Assembly (NCBI GenBank): GCA_018806915.1
Contig: JAGKQI010000050.1
Span: 343,658 to 407,657, forward strand
DNA: 64,000 bases
From: Phytophthora colocasiae
Lineage: Eukaryota; Oomycota; Peronosporomycetes; Peronosporales; Peronosporaceae
Reading direction: 5' to 3'
In this document: piece by piece, positions 15,880-28,098 of the stretch
How positions within the stretch are numbered: position 1 is the first letter of the stretch
How the letters are laid out: every line of letters begins with the position of its first letter
Program-made: the position numbers and the translations under genes
Notes under the pieces: generated by a model
The model's input: the letters and a program-made list of their open reading frames with translations, nothing else
What the model was told of the DNA's origin: nothing
Database searches by the model: none

Positions 15880-16339
15880 TGTAATGGGTCTACCTAGACC
15901 TATTAGATGGCGTACACGTGCGCTTACGTGTATGAGGAAGCGTGCAATTAGAATAGACTTAATTTAAGTATACTTATTTAAATAAGTATAATTAAATCAA
16001 ATATAACTAATTTAAACTGCAAAATACCGTAAAATGAGAACTGTTATTGAATTTGGCATAAGCCAATTATGGACCTCCTAAAACTGATTGTTATCTATTT
16101 TTAAAGGGTCTGCCAACGTGTGGTTGGCAGAAACTCTGCTCAGTGATTGGTAGAAATCCGTTACTTTCTACCAATAATATGCACAAATGCACACGAACCA
16201 TCCAATAATGAGGTTCGCCCATGTATCCTTTGGTGTGTACAGCACACCAAGGTCTGAGGCCCATTTCCAACCTCTAACAGTTATCCTAACTGTTAGACTT
16301 ACAAGTGGTACAACCACTTGTACGTGTAACCCCGTTACA
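15880..16339 (-). repeat. Element B LTR, copy 2
   Basis: 460 bp, uninterrupted, TG to CA. It differs from copy 1 by only a few substitutions (for example near 16101 and 16297). Same chain of short inverted repeats. Confidence 0.92.
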
Positions 16340-16519
16340 GTTTGAGGTTTTGTGGGTTGCTGGGTTTGTGTGTTGCTGGTTTTGTGTGTTGCTGGTTTTG
16401 TGTGTTGCTGGTTTTGTGTGTTGCTGGTTTTGTGTGTGTTTGTGTGTTTGTGGTGTGTGTGTTGAATGTGTGTTGGTGTCAATGTTTGTGAGGCGGTAGG
16501 GTGCGTAGTTTGTTGTCAT

Positions 16520-16592
16520 GGGGATGTAGCTCAAATGGTAGAGCGCTCGCTTAGCATGCGAGAGGTACAGGGATCGATACCCTGCTTCTCCA
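16520..16592 (+). tRNA. tRNA-Ala(AGC), copy 7
   Basis: Consensus sequence. Spacer allele A; next copy 537 bp on. Confidence 0.98.
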
Positions 16593-17056
16593 CTGAATCT
16601 GTTACTGTGATAACATCAGTTGGCATTAGCACTTTCCCAAATGTGCACTTCGCGGTTCATCTGCGAGCTCCGCTGACCTTGAGTAACACTTTTCTTTCTT
16701 TTCTTTTCATCTTGCGTGTCGTCTGTGTATGTCGTCGCGACGCTTTTGTTGCGTTCTGTGGCCTTGTGTCTCTATCTCGGCTTTCCTTACACTCGCTATT
16801 CACTGCTGCACCTGGCTTCGCGGTCTTGGCGGAGTCTTGGCCGTCGTGGTCTTGGTGCCGTTTCTGGCTCACCTGGTTTTGTGGTTTTGTGGGTTGCTGG
16901 GTTTGTGTGTTGCTGGTTTTGTGTGTTGCTGGTTTTTAGGGTTGCTGGGTTTGTGTGTTGCTGGTTTTGTGTGTGTTTGTGGGTTTGTGGTGTGTGTGTT
17001 GAATGTGTGTTGGTGTCAATGTTTGTGTGGCGGTAGGGTGCGTAGTTTGTTGTCAT

Positions 17057-17129
17057 GGGGATGTAGCTCAAATGGTAGAGCGCTCGCTTAGCATGCGAGA
17101 GGTACAGGGATCGATACCCTGCTTCTCCA
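17057..17129 (+). tRNA. tRNA-Ala(AGC), copy 8
   Basis: Consensus sequence. Spacer allele G; followed by B copy 3. Confidence 0.98.
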
Positions 17130-17517
17130 CTGAATCTGTTACTGTGATAACATCAGTTGGCATTAGCACTTTCCCAAATGTGCACTTCGCGGTTCATCTG
17201 CGAGCTCCGCTGACCTTGAGTAACACTTTTCTTTCTTTTCTTTTCATCTTGCGTGTCGTCTGTGTATGTCGTCGCGACGCTTTTGTTGCGTTCTGTGGCC
17301 TTGTGTCTCTGTCTCGGCTTTCCTTACACTCGCTATTCACTGCTGCACCTGGCTTCGCGGTCTTGGCGGAGTCTTGGCCGTCGTGGTCTTGGTGCCGTTT
17401 CGGCTCACCTGGTTTTGTGGTTTTGTGGGTTGCTGGGTTTGTGTGTTGCTGGTTTTGTGTGTGTTTGTGGGTTTGTGGGTTGCTGGGTTTGTGTGTTGCT
17501 GATTTTGTGGTTTTGTG

Positions 17518-17843
17518 CCATCGCTCTCTGTCGCGCATGTTGTTGGAAGCGTACGAGCGTACGCTTCTCTCCTGTTGATCACCGGGTCATGCCGTGCAAG
17601 CCACGGCATGCCTAATAATAAGTCGAACTTATCGTCAGATCCAAGACGATAAGATCTTCTACAAACGTCCTTCGTTTGTAAGAGAAGCGCACACGGACTA
17701 CGCGCTTCTCAGTCCTCACGGTGGCACCTGTTGCCAATCGGCACCTCCAACACGCCACGAGGCGTGTCGGCCTCTTCAGTCAAGCCTTCGAAGGCTTCCT
17801 GTCGAACAAAGTTGTTCGACGCGCCCGAGTCCACGAGGGCACG
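17518..17843 (-). pseudogene. Element B protease, C-terminal part (copy 3)
   Basis: Counterpart of 1546-1874 with extra indels (near 17550, 17635, 17745 and 17780) that break the frame in several places. Confidence 0.8.
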
Positions 17844-17848
17844 AAGAG

Positions 17849-18252
17849 TGCAGCGGGGCTGCGTAGGTGTGCACGGCACAGAGGAAGTTGGGTTGACTCG
17901 TAGAGTCCTGCTTGCAAGGCACTAGCCTTCGGTTCTATACAAGAACCAAGTAGTCCACTAAATACGGGACTCTCACAATCAGTGTCCCTATAATAAAGGA
18001 ACTAACACTAATTATGTAAAATGCAAACTGATTTTATTTATTTTATTGCCCTAATCCTGAATGTAACGGATTTAGTATCTAACATACTAAATCCTAATCA
18101 AATGTAATGTGTCTGAGCTAACAGCCAGCAACTGGCTACATATGTGACGTGTGAGAAACACTGTGTGTTGTACACGGATCTGTGACTTTAGACCTGGATG
18201 GTGTATACCACACCTATTGTAGCCAAGGCGCGCAGCGCCGTAACCCGTTACA
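17849..18252 (-). repeat. Element A 3' LTR, copy 3
   Basis: 404 bp: short losses relative to the other three A LTRs (T run near 18033, GGCT near 18112, and near 18190 and 18240). Polypurine tract follows at 18253-18263. Confidence 0.92.
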
Positions 18253-18542
18253 CCCTCCCCACCAAACCGTGGATACGGAGTATCTACAACTGTAGACAGA
18301 ACTGCCGTGTCAAGGCCTGTCACCGGCAACTTTCCGATAAAAGAAATCTCAACGAGAGTGCGCGGGTGCGCTGGCTCAACGAGCACATTCTCCAATTTCC
18401 CCAGCGAGCCAACCGCTCCTGAGGTGTCCAGTGACCAGGCGTCTACGCCCCAGCGCCTCAGCGCTTTCCGGTCTGAGCCCTCGGCCCTCTCACGCTCTCC
18501 GATTCGGAGTATTTCACGGCGTCTCGCCTTCGCTACGGAGCG

Positions 18543-20301
18543 ATGTTCAAGGCCAGCCCGACGTCGAAGTGGTAGCGGTGGCTCACCCTTCGAGTACACG
18601 ACAGCGTCGCGGACGCGCGACCCACGTCGCCTCTCCTGCAGAGGAAGGCGAGGCCGTCGGCGGACTACGAGGAGTCCGAACAGGGCGATGCCCATGCGTC
18701 TCTGCTCCTGCGAGCCTCGGACGCCCTGATCTGAGCTGCGCTCTCCCACGCGATCCGCGTCGGTATCAATTCCTCGGCAGCTGCGGCCCAATCCGTTCCC
18801 GGAGGGACCTTCGAGCCTCGTGCTCAACGCGTTGCGCAACGCACCACCGCTTCCTGCTCGCGATGAGCCAGAGTCACTCAAGGGAGTCGAAGACGCGATC
18901 ACCAACCCTCTGGATGAGGCAGAGGCTTCCCTGAGCGGTGCTCCAGAGTCACGTCGACCGGTCCAACGGGACATCGTGGGGACTTCGTCGCGGCGCGACT
19001 ACGGCTTCGAGCCTCGCGACCCTGCCGAGCAGGTGAAGCAGCTGATGGCGCAGCCAAACCTGCATGGTTACGCCATAGGCAATCCTCCACGTACGGTGGC
19101 TGAGACTCAGCAGCGACAGGGGCTCCATGAGCGTTTCCCGACCCCGCAGGTGTGCACACTCGCCGAGTATCGGCAACGCTTAGATAAGCAACGGCGACGG
19201 GAGTCTGTGCCTCAGATGAGGACTTATCCACTCCTGTCTCCAAACCGGAGACCACCCGACTACATGGTCCATGTGGCCACCTGGGCCGAGGCTTCACGGA
19301 AGCTCGCGTCGTTTGACCGGCTCATGGAGAGCTGCGCCGAGGTGGACGTCCGCCTCGCCCGAGGTCTACTCTTCCAGTACGCGAAGATACGCGTGCGGCC
19401 CGGCCGCTTTCCTCGTCACACGACGGCAGTGGCTCCCGCCTCTCAGGCCACTATCCCGCTTCGCAGGATGCTCCTCTTCAGTCTCCGAGGGAGACTCGCT
19501 GGTTGCCAGCCACGGACCAGAGCCTGAGCTCGGCTGTTAGTCCGTCAGCTTCTCACACCAGTAGAAGCGGGTGTCGACCGAGTGGTCGACCTCGAGCTTC
19601 GGGCGCCCTGATCTTCGCGATCAAAAAGCGTCCACGACGTCAGGGCAGTCCTGCTCAGGGACCCTTCAAACTCCCACGAGTTTTGGGAATGAGGATATCC
19701 ACGCCACTTCACCAGATACTGGTTTTGACTACGGTGGCGACGCCGCGCCATCAGGCGCTCCACGTGGTAGTGGGGAGTCCCCTGCTCATCGAGCAACGGC
19801 GGAGGCCGATTCGCTGCGGAACGCCGTACTCGATGAGTGTGACGAGCGCTATTTGTCGCATCGCGCCTGGTACCAACTCGATCACTCGATCGGTACTCCG
19901 GGAGTCAGACTCAGTCCCTTCAAGGAACGTCGAGAGTGTTTGGCATCTGCATGCCTGTCTCGCTCATGACATGGAGGAGATTGAAAGCCGGATGGCTTGG
20001 CTCGAAGGTCCTCAGTCCCTGACTGCTCGCCTGCACCAGCAGGAGCTTCCAGCTCGCTGAGTTGCGAGGTCAGGTGACGTTGCTGCTGCAGATGACGCAG
20101 CCTGGGCACGTGTCGTCGGTGCCAGCGCCTCCGCGCTCACCCCGCGGGGTCCCGATATGGTTTAAGCAAGCCGACGTAGAACACCAGCGGTGTGTTCGCA
20201 TCCGCTTTGGCAAGTCAAGCGTGTATGCCAGGCCCTTCTTAGGCCACGACCGTAAATGGTCCGATGAAACGCGGACGCAATTTCGTCTTAAAGACATTTG
20301 A
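18543..20301 (+). pseudogene. Antisense frame of element A, copy 3 (broken)
   Basis: Counterpart of 2586-4361, readable in pieces in all three + frames because of numerous 1-3 nt indels. The middle domain (about 18820-19440) remains open over some 200 codons and is nearly identical to copy 1. Confidence 0.4.
19545..19800 (-). pseudogene. Chromodomain of element A, copy 3
   Basis: The chromodomain core (HYHVERLMA, YLVKWRGYP, NSWE) is intact; the frame is disrupted on both sides. Confidence 0.75.
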
Positions 20302-21040
20302 CACTGCATGTGTAGGTAGGTTCTTAGCGTTTAATAAAACCTGGTCACCGACCTTAAATTCTGCATACATTGCTTCTACCTTTGTATCCGCTTGTTCCTT
20401 CTGAACGTCTTGGCTTTCAGCCATCGCGTCACGTACACGGCGTAATACGCTCAATCTCACCGAGAGGAAGTCATCGACTTGTTTACGCACAGCAGAAGGG
20501 CTGATATCAGCAAGCTCGAGTCGAGCGACGCACAGCCTCTCCCCACCAAGCCCAAGGCTACCGCGTGGCGGAGTGAGCGGAACGCGCGGGTGCGCAAGGC
20601 CGTTCACGTAGAACGGGGTGAAGCCTGTCGAGGCATGCACCGCATTGTTCATGGAGAACTCAACGAGAGGAGTATAGCGCTCCAACGCTTCGGCGTTTCA
20701 GCGCATACGCTGCGGAGGATGTCCTCCAGAACGCGGTTCACGCGTTCGGTCTGACCGTCGGTCTGCGGATGGTCCGCCGTGGACATGTCCAGTCGAGTGC
20801 CCAGCACCTTGAAGACGGACGTCCAGAAGTGACCCGTGACGGGGATCTCGATCAGACAATGGTCTCAGGCAGCCCATGCTGGCGGAAGACCCGATCGATG
20901 AAGATCGTCGCTGTACCAGCACCATCGACGGTGTCCGGCACAGCCGCCAGGATGAGCCATCTTGCTCAGACGGTCAACAAAGACCACCACGCCCGTGTTG
21001 CCTGCCGAGTCCTTCGGCAGGCCAAACACAAAGTCCATAC
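20150..21040 (-). pseudogene. Integrase core of element A, copy 3
   Basis: Same catalytic and GPF segments as copy 1, spread over different frames by indels (near 20190, 20360, 20515, 20670, 20840 and 20950). Confidence 0.8.
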
Positions 21041-22080
21041 TTATGGACTGCCAACACCCAGAGGGTACAGGTAAGCTCGCCAGCGCGCAGCCGCATGCGG
21101 CGAGGGTTTAACCCGCTGACACGTCTCGCACGTGCGCACATATGTGCTGACCCGCTTGTACATCTTCGGCCACCAGTACATGGAGCTCACCGAGCCGTAC
21201 GTCTTCGCGACCGAGGTGGCCGCCTGTGGGTGTGTCGTGAGCCTCATAGAGGATACGGTACTTCAGATCCTCATCGTGAGGAACTACCACTCGTGGTGGG
21301 TCATCCTGACCCGTGCTGTAGTACAGCAGACCGCCTTCCAGGCTGTAGCGTTGGAGTCTCGCCTTTAGGCGTCGTGACAGAGTCACCTGAGTCTTTAAAC
21401 TCATCGCTCCCAGAGCTTGGAGCAACGCGACACAAGAGTCGTCCTGAGCGTACGCTGCTCGAACCATGTCCGTCACGGACGACGTCACCGAGGTGACATG
21501 AGATAACTCATAGTCCGGGCGACGTGATAACGCGTCAGCGAGGACGTTCTGCCTGCCAGGCTTGTACTTCACCTCGAAGTTATACTCCGCAAAGAAGGAG
21601 AGCCATCGGGCCATCCTCTGCGAGAGGTGAGGCGACTGCGTCGCTGTGCGTAGTGACGCGGCATGATCCGTGTAGATCACAAACGGCTTGGAGCCGAGCA
21701 GGTGAACCCTGAATTTGACGAGAGCGTACTTCATCGCAAGTAGCTCCTTGTCATGAACTGGATAGTTCTTCAGCAGCCTTGAGCTGTCGCGACTCAAACG
21801 CAATGACGCGTTCGCGCCCTTCGGCGTCCGCTTGTAGCAAAGCACTGCCGATGGCAAAGTCCGAGGCGTCACAGCACGACAATAAACGGACGAGCGGGTC
21901 TGGCAGCGCCAGTATCGGTGCCTGAAGCAGGCTATCCTTGATACAAGTGAACGCATTCTCGTGCTCGGCACGCCATACCCACTCGGCATCCTTCTTAAGG
22001 AGATCCGTCAGTGGCCGAGCCAACTCAGCGTAGTTCTCGCTGTACTTGTGCAAGTAGTTGGCCAAACCCAGCCACTTACG
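21041..22080 (-). pseudogene. RT thumb, RNase H and integrase zinc domain of element A, copy 3
   Basis: RNase H and linker are open across about 290 codons (21108-21989 pieces) with the same acidic motifs as copy 1. The zinc-binding region is frameshifted near 21205. Confidence 0.8.
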
Positions 22081-22800
22081 CAAGGGAACCGGCCAATCCA
22101 CAATGGCCTTGACCTTTGCTGGATCAGCACGAAGGCCATGCTTCCCAATGAAGCACCCAGGAAGGGATTTCTTCCGCGCCAAAGACGCACTTGTCTGCGT
22201 TGGCGTACAGCTTGTTCGTGCGCATGCACTCGAGCACAGCTCTCACGTGTTCCACGTGCACCTCAACGTCAGTCTTGCCGTATTCGGCCTGACTGTGGAC
22301 GAACACGTCGTCAAAGTACGTTTGTGCGAATGCCCGTAGGGGCCTGAACAGCTGCGTCACTGACGATTAGAACGTTGCGGGCGCGTTCGAGAGCCCTTGG
22401 GGCATGACGAGCCACTCCCAGAGCATACCGCTCAGGGTGCTCACCGCTGTAAGCGGAATATCGCACTGGCTCGCATGAGCAGCTGATAGTACCCATCGAC
22501 TAAAGTCGAGTGCACTGTACATGGTGCAACCCACCACGTTGTTCTGAAGAACATCCTTCCTAGGAATCGGCGTCTGCGCGCCGGAATCGTGGCGCAGTGT
22601 TGAGCTTGTTAAAAGCGTGAACGATACGCCACTTGCCATTCGGCTTTCTGACACAGAACGTTGGCGCGGAATGCGGAGACTTGCTCTCGCGCACGAGACC
22701 ACGCGCTGCGTGCTTCGCACGGAAGAAGGCGTCAATGACGTCGCATTGCTCTTTAGAAGAGGCCACTGTCGGGTCACGCAGTGCCCAGTTCCGGGAACTA
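22081..22800 (-). pseudogene. Reverse transcriptase of element A, copy 3
   Basis: YFDD, PQGLSNAPATF and FCVRKPNGKW segments are present in three different frames. Relative to copy 1, about 14 nt are missing near 22085, and an insertion lies near 22465. Confidence 0.8.
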
Positions 22801-24230
22801 AGTCGATCTCATGACGAACGCCTCGGTCGGGAGGCAGGCCACTCGGTGGTTCCTTCGAGACAACGTCTCCATATTCCTTCAGCAAGGAGTGAAGGGATCC
22901 GAGGGATTCTTGAGGATCTCCGATCCACTCCTGGCGTTCAACGCCTTCTTGACTTCGGCCAAGACGGACTCGTCAACAAGGGACGACAGTTTAACTCCTC
23001 CTCAGGTCGAACGATGACCACCTCGGCGAATTCGCCAGCCTTCGCATCGCCAAAGTCGGCGAAGGACATCTCTTCAGCTCTGAGCTTGTCAACACTTGGC
23101 AAGTCGTCCAGCAGGACACTGCCTTCGGCACTACCGCCCACTCCATCAACCAGAGTGTATAGCTGCTCACAGCCTCCGGTGCGTCGGCACTTGACGTCAC
23201 GGATGACTCAGACGCCAGAGCGTCTCGCCCGAAGGGCCTTACGACGTCTTCTGCCTAGCCGAAGATCGTCTACTCGACGGAGTACGTGCCGTCGCACAAG
23301 TTTCGGCCTCCTCGGCCCAGTGTCAGGGGACACTCAGCGATCCACTCGGTCGACGACCGATGCCGCTCAGCGGAGTACGTGCCGCTGCACAATCAATGAC
23401 CGTAACAGGTCCAGTGTCAGAGACACTCAGCGATCGACTTGGTCCACGACCAGTATCACTCGACGGAGTACGTGCCGCCCCACAGTTCACGGCCTGGTAA
23501 GGCCGATGCCATCGGCATCCAGTGACGATCCATGACCGGCGTCACTCGGAGTTACGTGAGCTTTGCCCACACGTTGACTCACTGCCAACCAGCGCTATGC
23601 GCTCAACAGGGCTGCGATCCTCGCACTCGGTGCTGTCCACTAACTCGGACACACCGACTTCCAGCATCATTGCGGACTCGGCCCGATGCTCGCGCCAATA
23701 GCGCTTCTGCTTCCTAGCAGAGGTGGGTTCATGACTCGCCAAAGCTCCACTAGGAGAGAAGTGCGTAGCACCTAAGGTCTTCGACCTCCAGTCGATCCAT
23801 GGCTCGTGGCGCTCCAGCCACGCCATACCAAGGATGAGGTCGTACCTCGAATCCAGGTCACAAGACCAAGCAGCGTTCCACGCCGTCGAAGTCCAGGAAC
23901 TTCAGCCGTAGGTCCATGGGGACCTTGGCTGCCGTGACACGGACGCCCGTCGCTAGACGGACAGTGACGGTGTCACCTCTTCGCGCTCGAAGCGCCTCAG
24001 CATATTGCTGACTACCTCAACGGTGGAGCGTCTGACGTAGTTGCCAGACGCTCCTGAATCGATCAACACGATCCACGGCTTCGAAGCCCTTCACGTCCAC
24101 ATGGGACGACCAGCAAGCCCTGCTTGCTCACACGTTCCGTGTTCAAGAGCACGGAGCTCTTCGGGGCTGGAGCCCCAGTGCCTCTCACGCACTGCAGAAC
24201 TCAGTTCTTCCCCAGTAGACCGCCCCGCGT
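22801..24230 (-). pseudogene. Protease and linker of element A, copy 3
   Basis: Protease runs into the linker in one frame here (about 23542-23826), which copy 1 has lost. The 93-bp linker repeats are at about 23285-23510. Other indels (for example near 23858, 24015 and 24080) break the N-terminal half of protease. Confidence 0.8.
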
Positions 24231-25193
24231 CTACTGGGAGCCGTTCGTCTGGGCAGAGCCCAAAGCGGGACCCGCGACAGGGTTGCGGCCATTCTGGCCG
24301 GCGCGCTCTTTGCGCAGAGGGCAGTTGGGCCTCAGGTGTGTGGGACTACCACACGTGTAGCACCGACGAGTGCTCATACGCTGCACCGCAGCTCGTAGCT
24401 CGGCTGCGCTTCATCTTCAGCATAGCTGAGGTCCATGGGTTCTGGTCCCCGACCCTGTGCTAATAGCACCGACCCTCGACAACTTAAAGTTGTGTTCAGC
24501 ATTCAATGCCACGCTAACAGCGTCCTCGAAGGTGCGAGGATTCTGACGGAATGCCTCCGTCCTGGCCACGCCAGCTCTCAGACCTTCCATGAAGATAGTC
24601 ACAGTGACCACCTCAGGTAGAGGATCGGCAGCCATGCCGGCAATGAGCGTGCGCAGCTCTTGGACATAGTCCACTGCGGTCCTTCTTGCCCTGTCGGCAA
24701 GCGAGGAAGCGTGACCGCACGCGATACGCCTGGTTAGGTGGAGCAAATACTTGCGTAAGTTTGGCCTTAAGCTCACCCCAAGTGGGGAAGGCCGATTTCT
24801 ACCGACGTCCCAGACGTCAAGGCCCATTCTCGTGCTCGACCTCGAGCTTAGAGATGGCGAACGCCACGCGCGTCTTCCAACTGGAGCATAGCGGCTCCCA
24901 TGGCCATCTCGACCTCTCGGGTCCACATAGGAGGTCTCTCCTTCGTGCCCGTGAAAGGTCTTCACGCTGAGCGTGACGGGCTTAGCTCGGAGCGGGATTA
25001 ACTCTCTTTTACATTCCGCTGAATGTGCTCAACGAGAGTTGTTCTCGTACGAGGCAAATGCCTCCAGGCGCGTTGACGGCCTCCGGCCGCCGAGACGCAA
25101 GGTGCGCCATACCTTCAGGCCCAGCAAGGACGTAAGCTTGTTAAGCGTGTCCCGCTGACTCGGAGTCAAGTGAGCGTATGCTTCTGGCTCCAT
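24231..25193 (-). pseudogene. Gag of element A, copy 3
   Basis: ATG at 25193 and stop TAG (24233-24231) in the hairpin at 24211-24238 correspond to copy 1. The zinc knuckle is intact in this copy. The slippery heptamer of copy 1 is absent: the sequence between knuckle and hairpin is 3 nt shorter and reads CAGACGAACGG. Several frameshifts lie upstream. Confidence 0.78.
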
Positions 25194-25251
25194 TCTCACA
25201 GAAGAAACAGTCTTCAACTCAGGAGTTGGATTGACTACTAGTGCTACCAGA

Positions 25252-25663
25252 TGCAGCGGGGCTGCGTAGGTGTGCACGGCACAGAGGAAGTTGGGTTGAC
25301 TCGTAGAGTCCTGCTTGCAAGGCACTAGCCTTCGGTTCTATACAAGAACCAAGTAGTCCACTAAATACGGGACTCTCACAATCAGTGTCCCTATAATAAA
25401 GGAACTAACACTAATTATGTAAAATGCAAACTGATTTTTATTTATTTTATTGCCCTAATCCTGAATGTAACGGATTTAGTATCTAACATACTAAATCCTA
25501 ATCAAATGTAATGTGTGGCTCTGAGCTAACAGCCAGCAACTGGCTACATATGTGACGTGTGAGAAACACTATGTGTTGTACACGGATCTGTGACTTGTGA
25601 CCTGGATGGTGTATACCACACCTATTGTAGCCAAGGCGCGCAGCGCCGTGTAACCCCGTTACA
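25252..25663 (-). repeat. Element A 5' LTR, copy 3
   Basis: 412 bp, identical by eye to both LTRs of copy 1. Primer-binding site at about 25238-25249. Confidence 0.95.
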
Positions 25664-25824
25664 AAGAGAGTTCGCTCTCTTCGACATCACGTTCAGGATG
25701 ACAAGGTTTGGCTTGTCATCTTGCAGCTTACAGCGAGAAACCTTCTCGCTGGGGGCAGCAGTCCTCATCGTCGCGTGTCCAAGCTCGACACGCGAGACTG
25801 CATCACCAGTAGGACGCCCCGCGC

Positions 25825-26806
25825 CTACTGGTCCTTGGCGTTTTTGAACGCCCGCCCGCTGTGCACTCGCGTGCATAGTGACCGATGTTACTACACTTGT
25901 AACATCGAACCTTGCCGTATCTACGCTGCTGTTGACCAGCAGTCGTAGCACTCGAGAGGTCCATAGGTTCCGGACCTCCCGTTTTCACAACAGGACGCGC
26001 CGGCTTCGGCGCGTTCGCATGGAGTTTAGCTTGACGCCGGCTAAACTCCTCTTGCATTGCAAGGCTGATCGCCTCCTCGAGAGTATTCGGATACTCTCGG
26101 AAGAGATATGTTTTGACGGGACCATCTCTTAGTCCCTTCATGAACGTGACGACCTTGGTCGCCTCGTCGATCGGGTTGGCTACTATGTTCGATACCAAGT
26201 ATCGAGCACGCTGGGCAAAGGTGTGAACATCATCCTGCTGCCGCTGCAGATCGAGAAACCCGCTCTCGATCTGAACTCGTTCTTCGGAGGCTCAAACGCA
26301 AGCTTGAGTTCCTCCCTTGAACACCTCGTCGTGCTGAAGCACGTAGGATCCGAGAGTCGGCGCCCATAGGCCCAACTCCTCGCACGTCCGCCAAGACATG
26401 ACATGGCGAACGCGACCTTCGACATCGGATCGACGATACGTCGAGCCGCAACGGCTGTGTCGAGTTCGACAAGCCACCGAAGGAGGGACTCGTCCTCCTT
26501 CCCCGTGTAGGTACTCACGTGGAGTTTCAACGACTTCCACGCGTGGCTTAGGGGAAGCCACCGAGGCAGCAACATCTCGTTGCTCCAACACTGTACCCCA
26601 GAGCAACACCATGTGTTGTTCTGTCGGCGATAGCGCATGAAGCATCGTAGCATTGCTGCCTCTCCAATGACTTGTGAAAGTCTTTGGAGAGCTTCCCACT
26701 CTGGATCAGACAGGTGGGCGCAGTCCGTGCGCGTCACGGACATTTGAGGGGTCCAGTGGATCCCTCATCCATTGGGGAGTTCTACCCCGCGTTCATATGA
26801 CTCCAT
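25825..26806 (-). pseudogene. Element B gag (copy 3)
   Basis: Same start context as copy 1 (ATG at 26806) and an intact zinc knuckle. Frames are broken by indels near 26238, 26260, 26315, 26330, 26537, 26590 and 26755. The A run of the slippery site is one base short (25840-25845), so gag reads into a different frame there. The N-terminal protease part follows at 25669-25846. Confidence 0.8.
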
Positions 26807-26855
26807 ACGAACGAACAGCAGTCGGTCGTGGGACGGACTACAAAGTGCTACCAGG

Positions 26856-27316
26856 TGTAATGGGTCTACCTAGACCTATTAGATGGCGTACACGTGCGCT
26901 TACGTGTATGAGGAAGCGTGCAATTAGAATAGACTTAATTTAAGTATACTTATTTAAATAAGTATAATTAAATCAAATATAACTAATTTAAACTGCAAAA
27001 TACCGTAAAATGAGAACTGTTATTGAATTTGGCATAAGCCAATTATGGACCTCCTAAAACTGATTGTTATCTATTTCTAAAGGGTCTGCCAACGTGTGGT
27101 TGGCAGAAACTCTGTTTCAGTGATTGGTAGAAATCCGTTACTTTCTACCAATAATATGCACAAATGCACACGAACCATCCAATAATGAGGTTCGCCCATG
27201 TATCCTTTGGTGTGTACAGCACACCAAGGTCTGAGGCCCATTTCCAACCTCTAACAGTTATCCTAACTGTTAGAGTTACAAGTGGTACAACCACTTGTAC
27301 GTGTAACCCCGTTACA
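26856..27316 (-). repeat. Element B LTR, copy 3
   Basis: 461 bp (one base more than copy 2, near 27115). No Tc1-like insertion. Primer-binding site at about 26842-26853. Confidence 0.92.
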
Positions 27317-27480
27317 GTTTGAGGTTTTGTGGGTTGCTGGGTTTGTGTGTTGCTGGGTTTGTGTGTTGCTGGGTTTGTGTGTTGCTGGTTTTGTGTGTGT
27401 TTGTGGGTTTGTGGTGTGTGTGTTGAATGTGTGTTGGTGCCAATGTTTGTGTGGCGGTAGGGTGCGTAGTTTGTTGTCAT

Positions 27481-27553
27481 GGGGATGTAGCTCAAATGGT
27501 AGAGCGCTCGCTTAGCATGCGAGAGGTACAGGGATCGATACCCTGCTTCTCCA
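27481..27553 (+). tRNA. tRNA-Ala(AGC), copy 9
   Basis: Consensus sequence. The 70 bp after it carry a cluster of odd changes (27555-27625). Spacer allele A; next copy 545 bp on. Confidence 0.97.
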
Positions 27554-28025
27554 CTGGAATCTGTTACTGTGATAAAATCAGTTTACATTAGCACTTTAAC
27601 AAATGTGCACTTCTGCGGTTCATCCTGCGAGCTCCGCTGACCTTGAGTAACACTTTTCTTTCTTTTCTTTTCATCTTGCGTGTCGTCTGTGTATGTCGTC
27701 GCGACGCTTTTGTTGCGTTCTGTGGCCTTGTGTCTCTATCTCGGCTTTCCTTACACTCGCTATTCACTGCTGCACCTGGCTTCGCGGTCTTGGCGGAGTC
27801 TTGGCCGTCGTGGTCTTGGTGCCGTTTCGGCTCACCTGGTTTTGAGGTTTTGTGTGTTGCTGGGTTTGTGTGTTGCTGGTTTTGTGTGTGTTGCTGGTTT
27901 TGTGTGTGTTGCTGGTTTTGTGTGTGTTGCTGGTTTTGTGTGTGTTTGTGTGTTTGTGGTGTGTGTGTTGAATGTGTGTTGGTGTCAATGTTTGTGTGGC
28001 GGTAGGGTGCGTAGTTTGTTGTCAT

Positions 28026-28098
28026 GGGGATGTAGCTCAAATGGTAGAGCGCTCGCTTAGCATGCGAGAGGTACAGGGATCGATACCCTGCTTCTCCA
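28026..28098 (+). tRNA. tRNA-Ala(AGC), copy 10
   Basis: Consensus sequence. Spacer allele A; next copy 529 bp on. Confidence 0.98.

Larger units (their letters stand above)
14352..16339 (-). mobile_element. Ty3/gypsy element B, copy 2 (truncated, without nested elements)
   Basis: The simplest B copy: protease end, protease, gag, PBS and one 460-bp LTR, with the same left junction to the G/T tract as copies 1 and 3. It shows the empty insertion sites of element A (AAGAG at 14681-14685) and of the Tc1-like element (TA near 15932), and is the reference for dating both insertions. Confidence 0.92.
16340..17517 (+). repeat. tRNA-Ala tandem array, block III (2 units)
   Basis: A partial G/T tract, then units with tRNA starts 16520 and 17057. 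The second unit is interrupted in its G/T tract by B copy 3. Confidence 0.95.
17849..25663 (-). mobile_element. Ty3/gypsy element A, copy 3 (indel-rich)
   Basis: Same layout and same insertion site as element A copy 1, so it is a duplicate of that insertion and not a second transposition. The 5' LTR (25252-25663) is the intact 412-bp form, while the 3' LTR is 404 bp. Where the two copies differ, either one may hold the open frame. Confidence 0.92.
17518..27316 (-). mobile_element. Ty3/gypsy element B, copy 3 (hosts element A copy 3)
   Basis: Same left junction and same right flank as copy 1, with element A at the same site (TSD AAGAG 17844-17848 and 25664-25668) but no Tc1-like element in the LTR. 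This copy and the downstream partial tRNA unit duplicate copy 1. It carries many small indels, dense at 17.6-25.2 and 26.2-26.8 kb and sparse at 25.25-26.2 kb. Confidence 0.9.

Noticed and set aside
1880..25663. Two independent insertions of element A
   Set aside because: Both copies have the same TSD at the same protease position inside the same junction-sharing B copies, so they are duplicates of one insertion.
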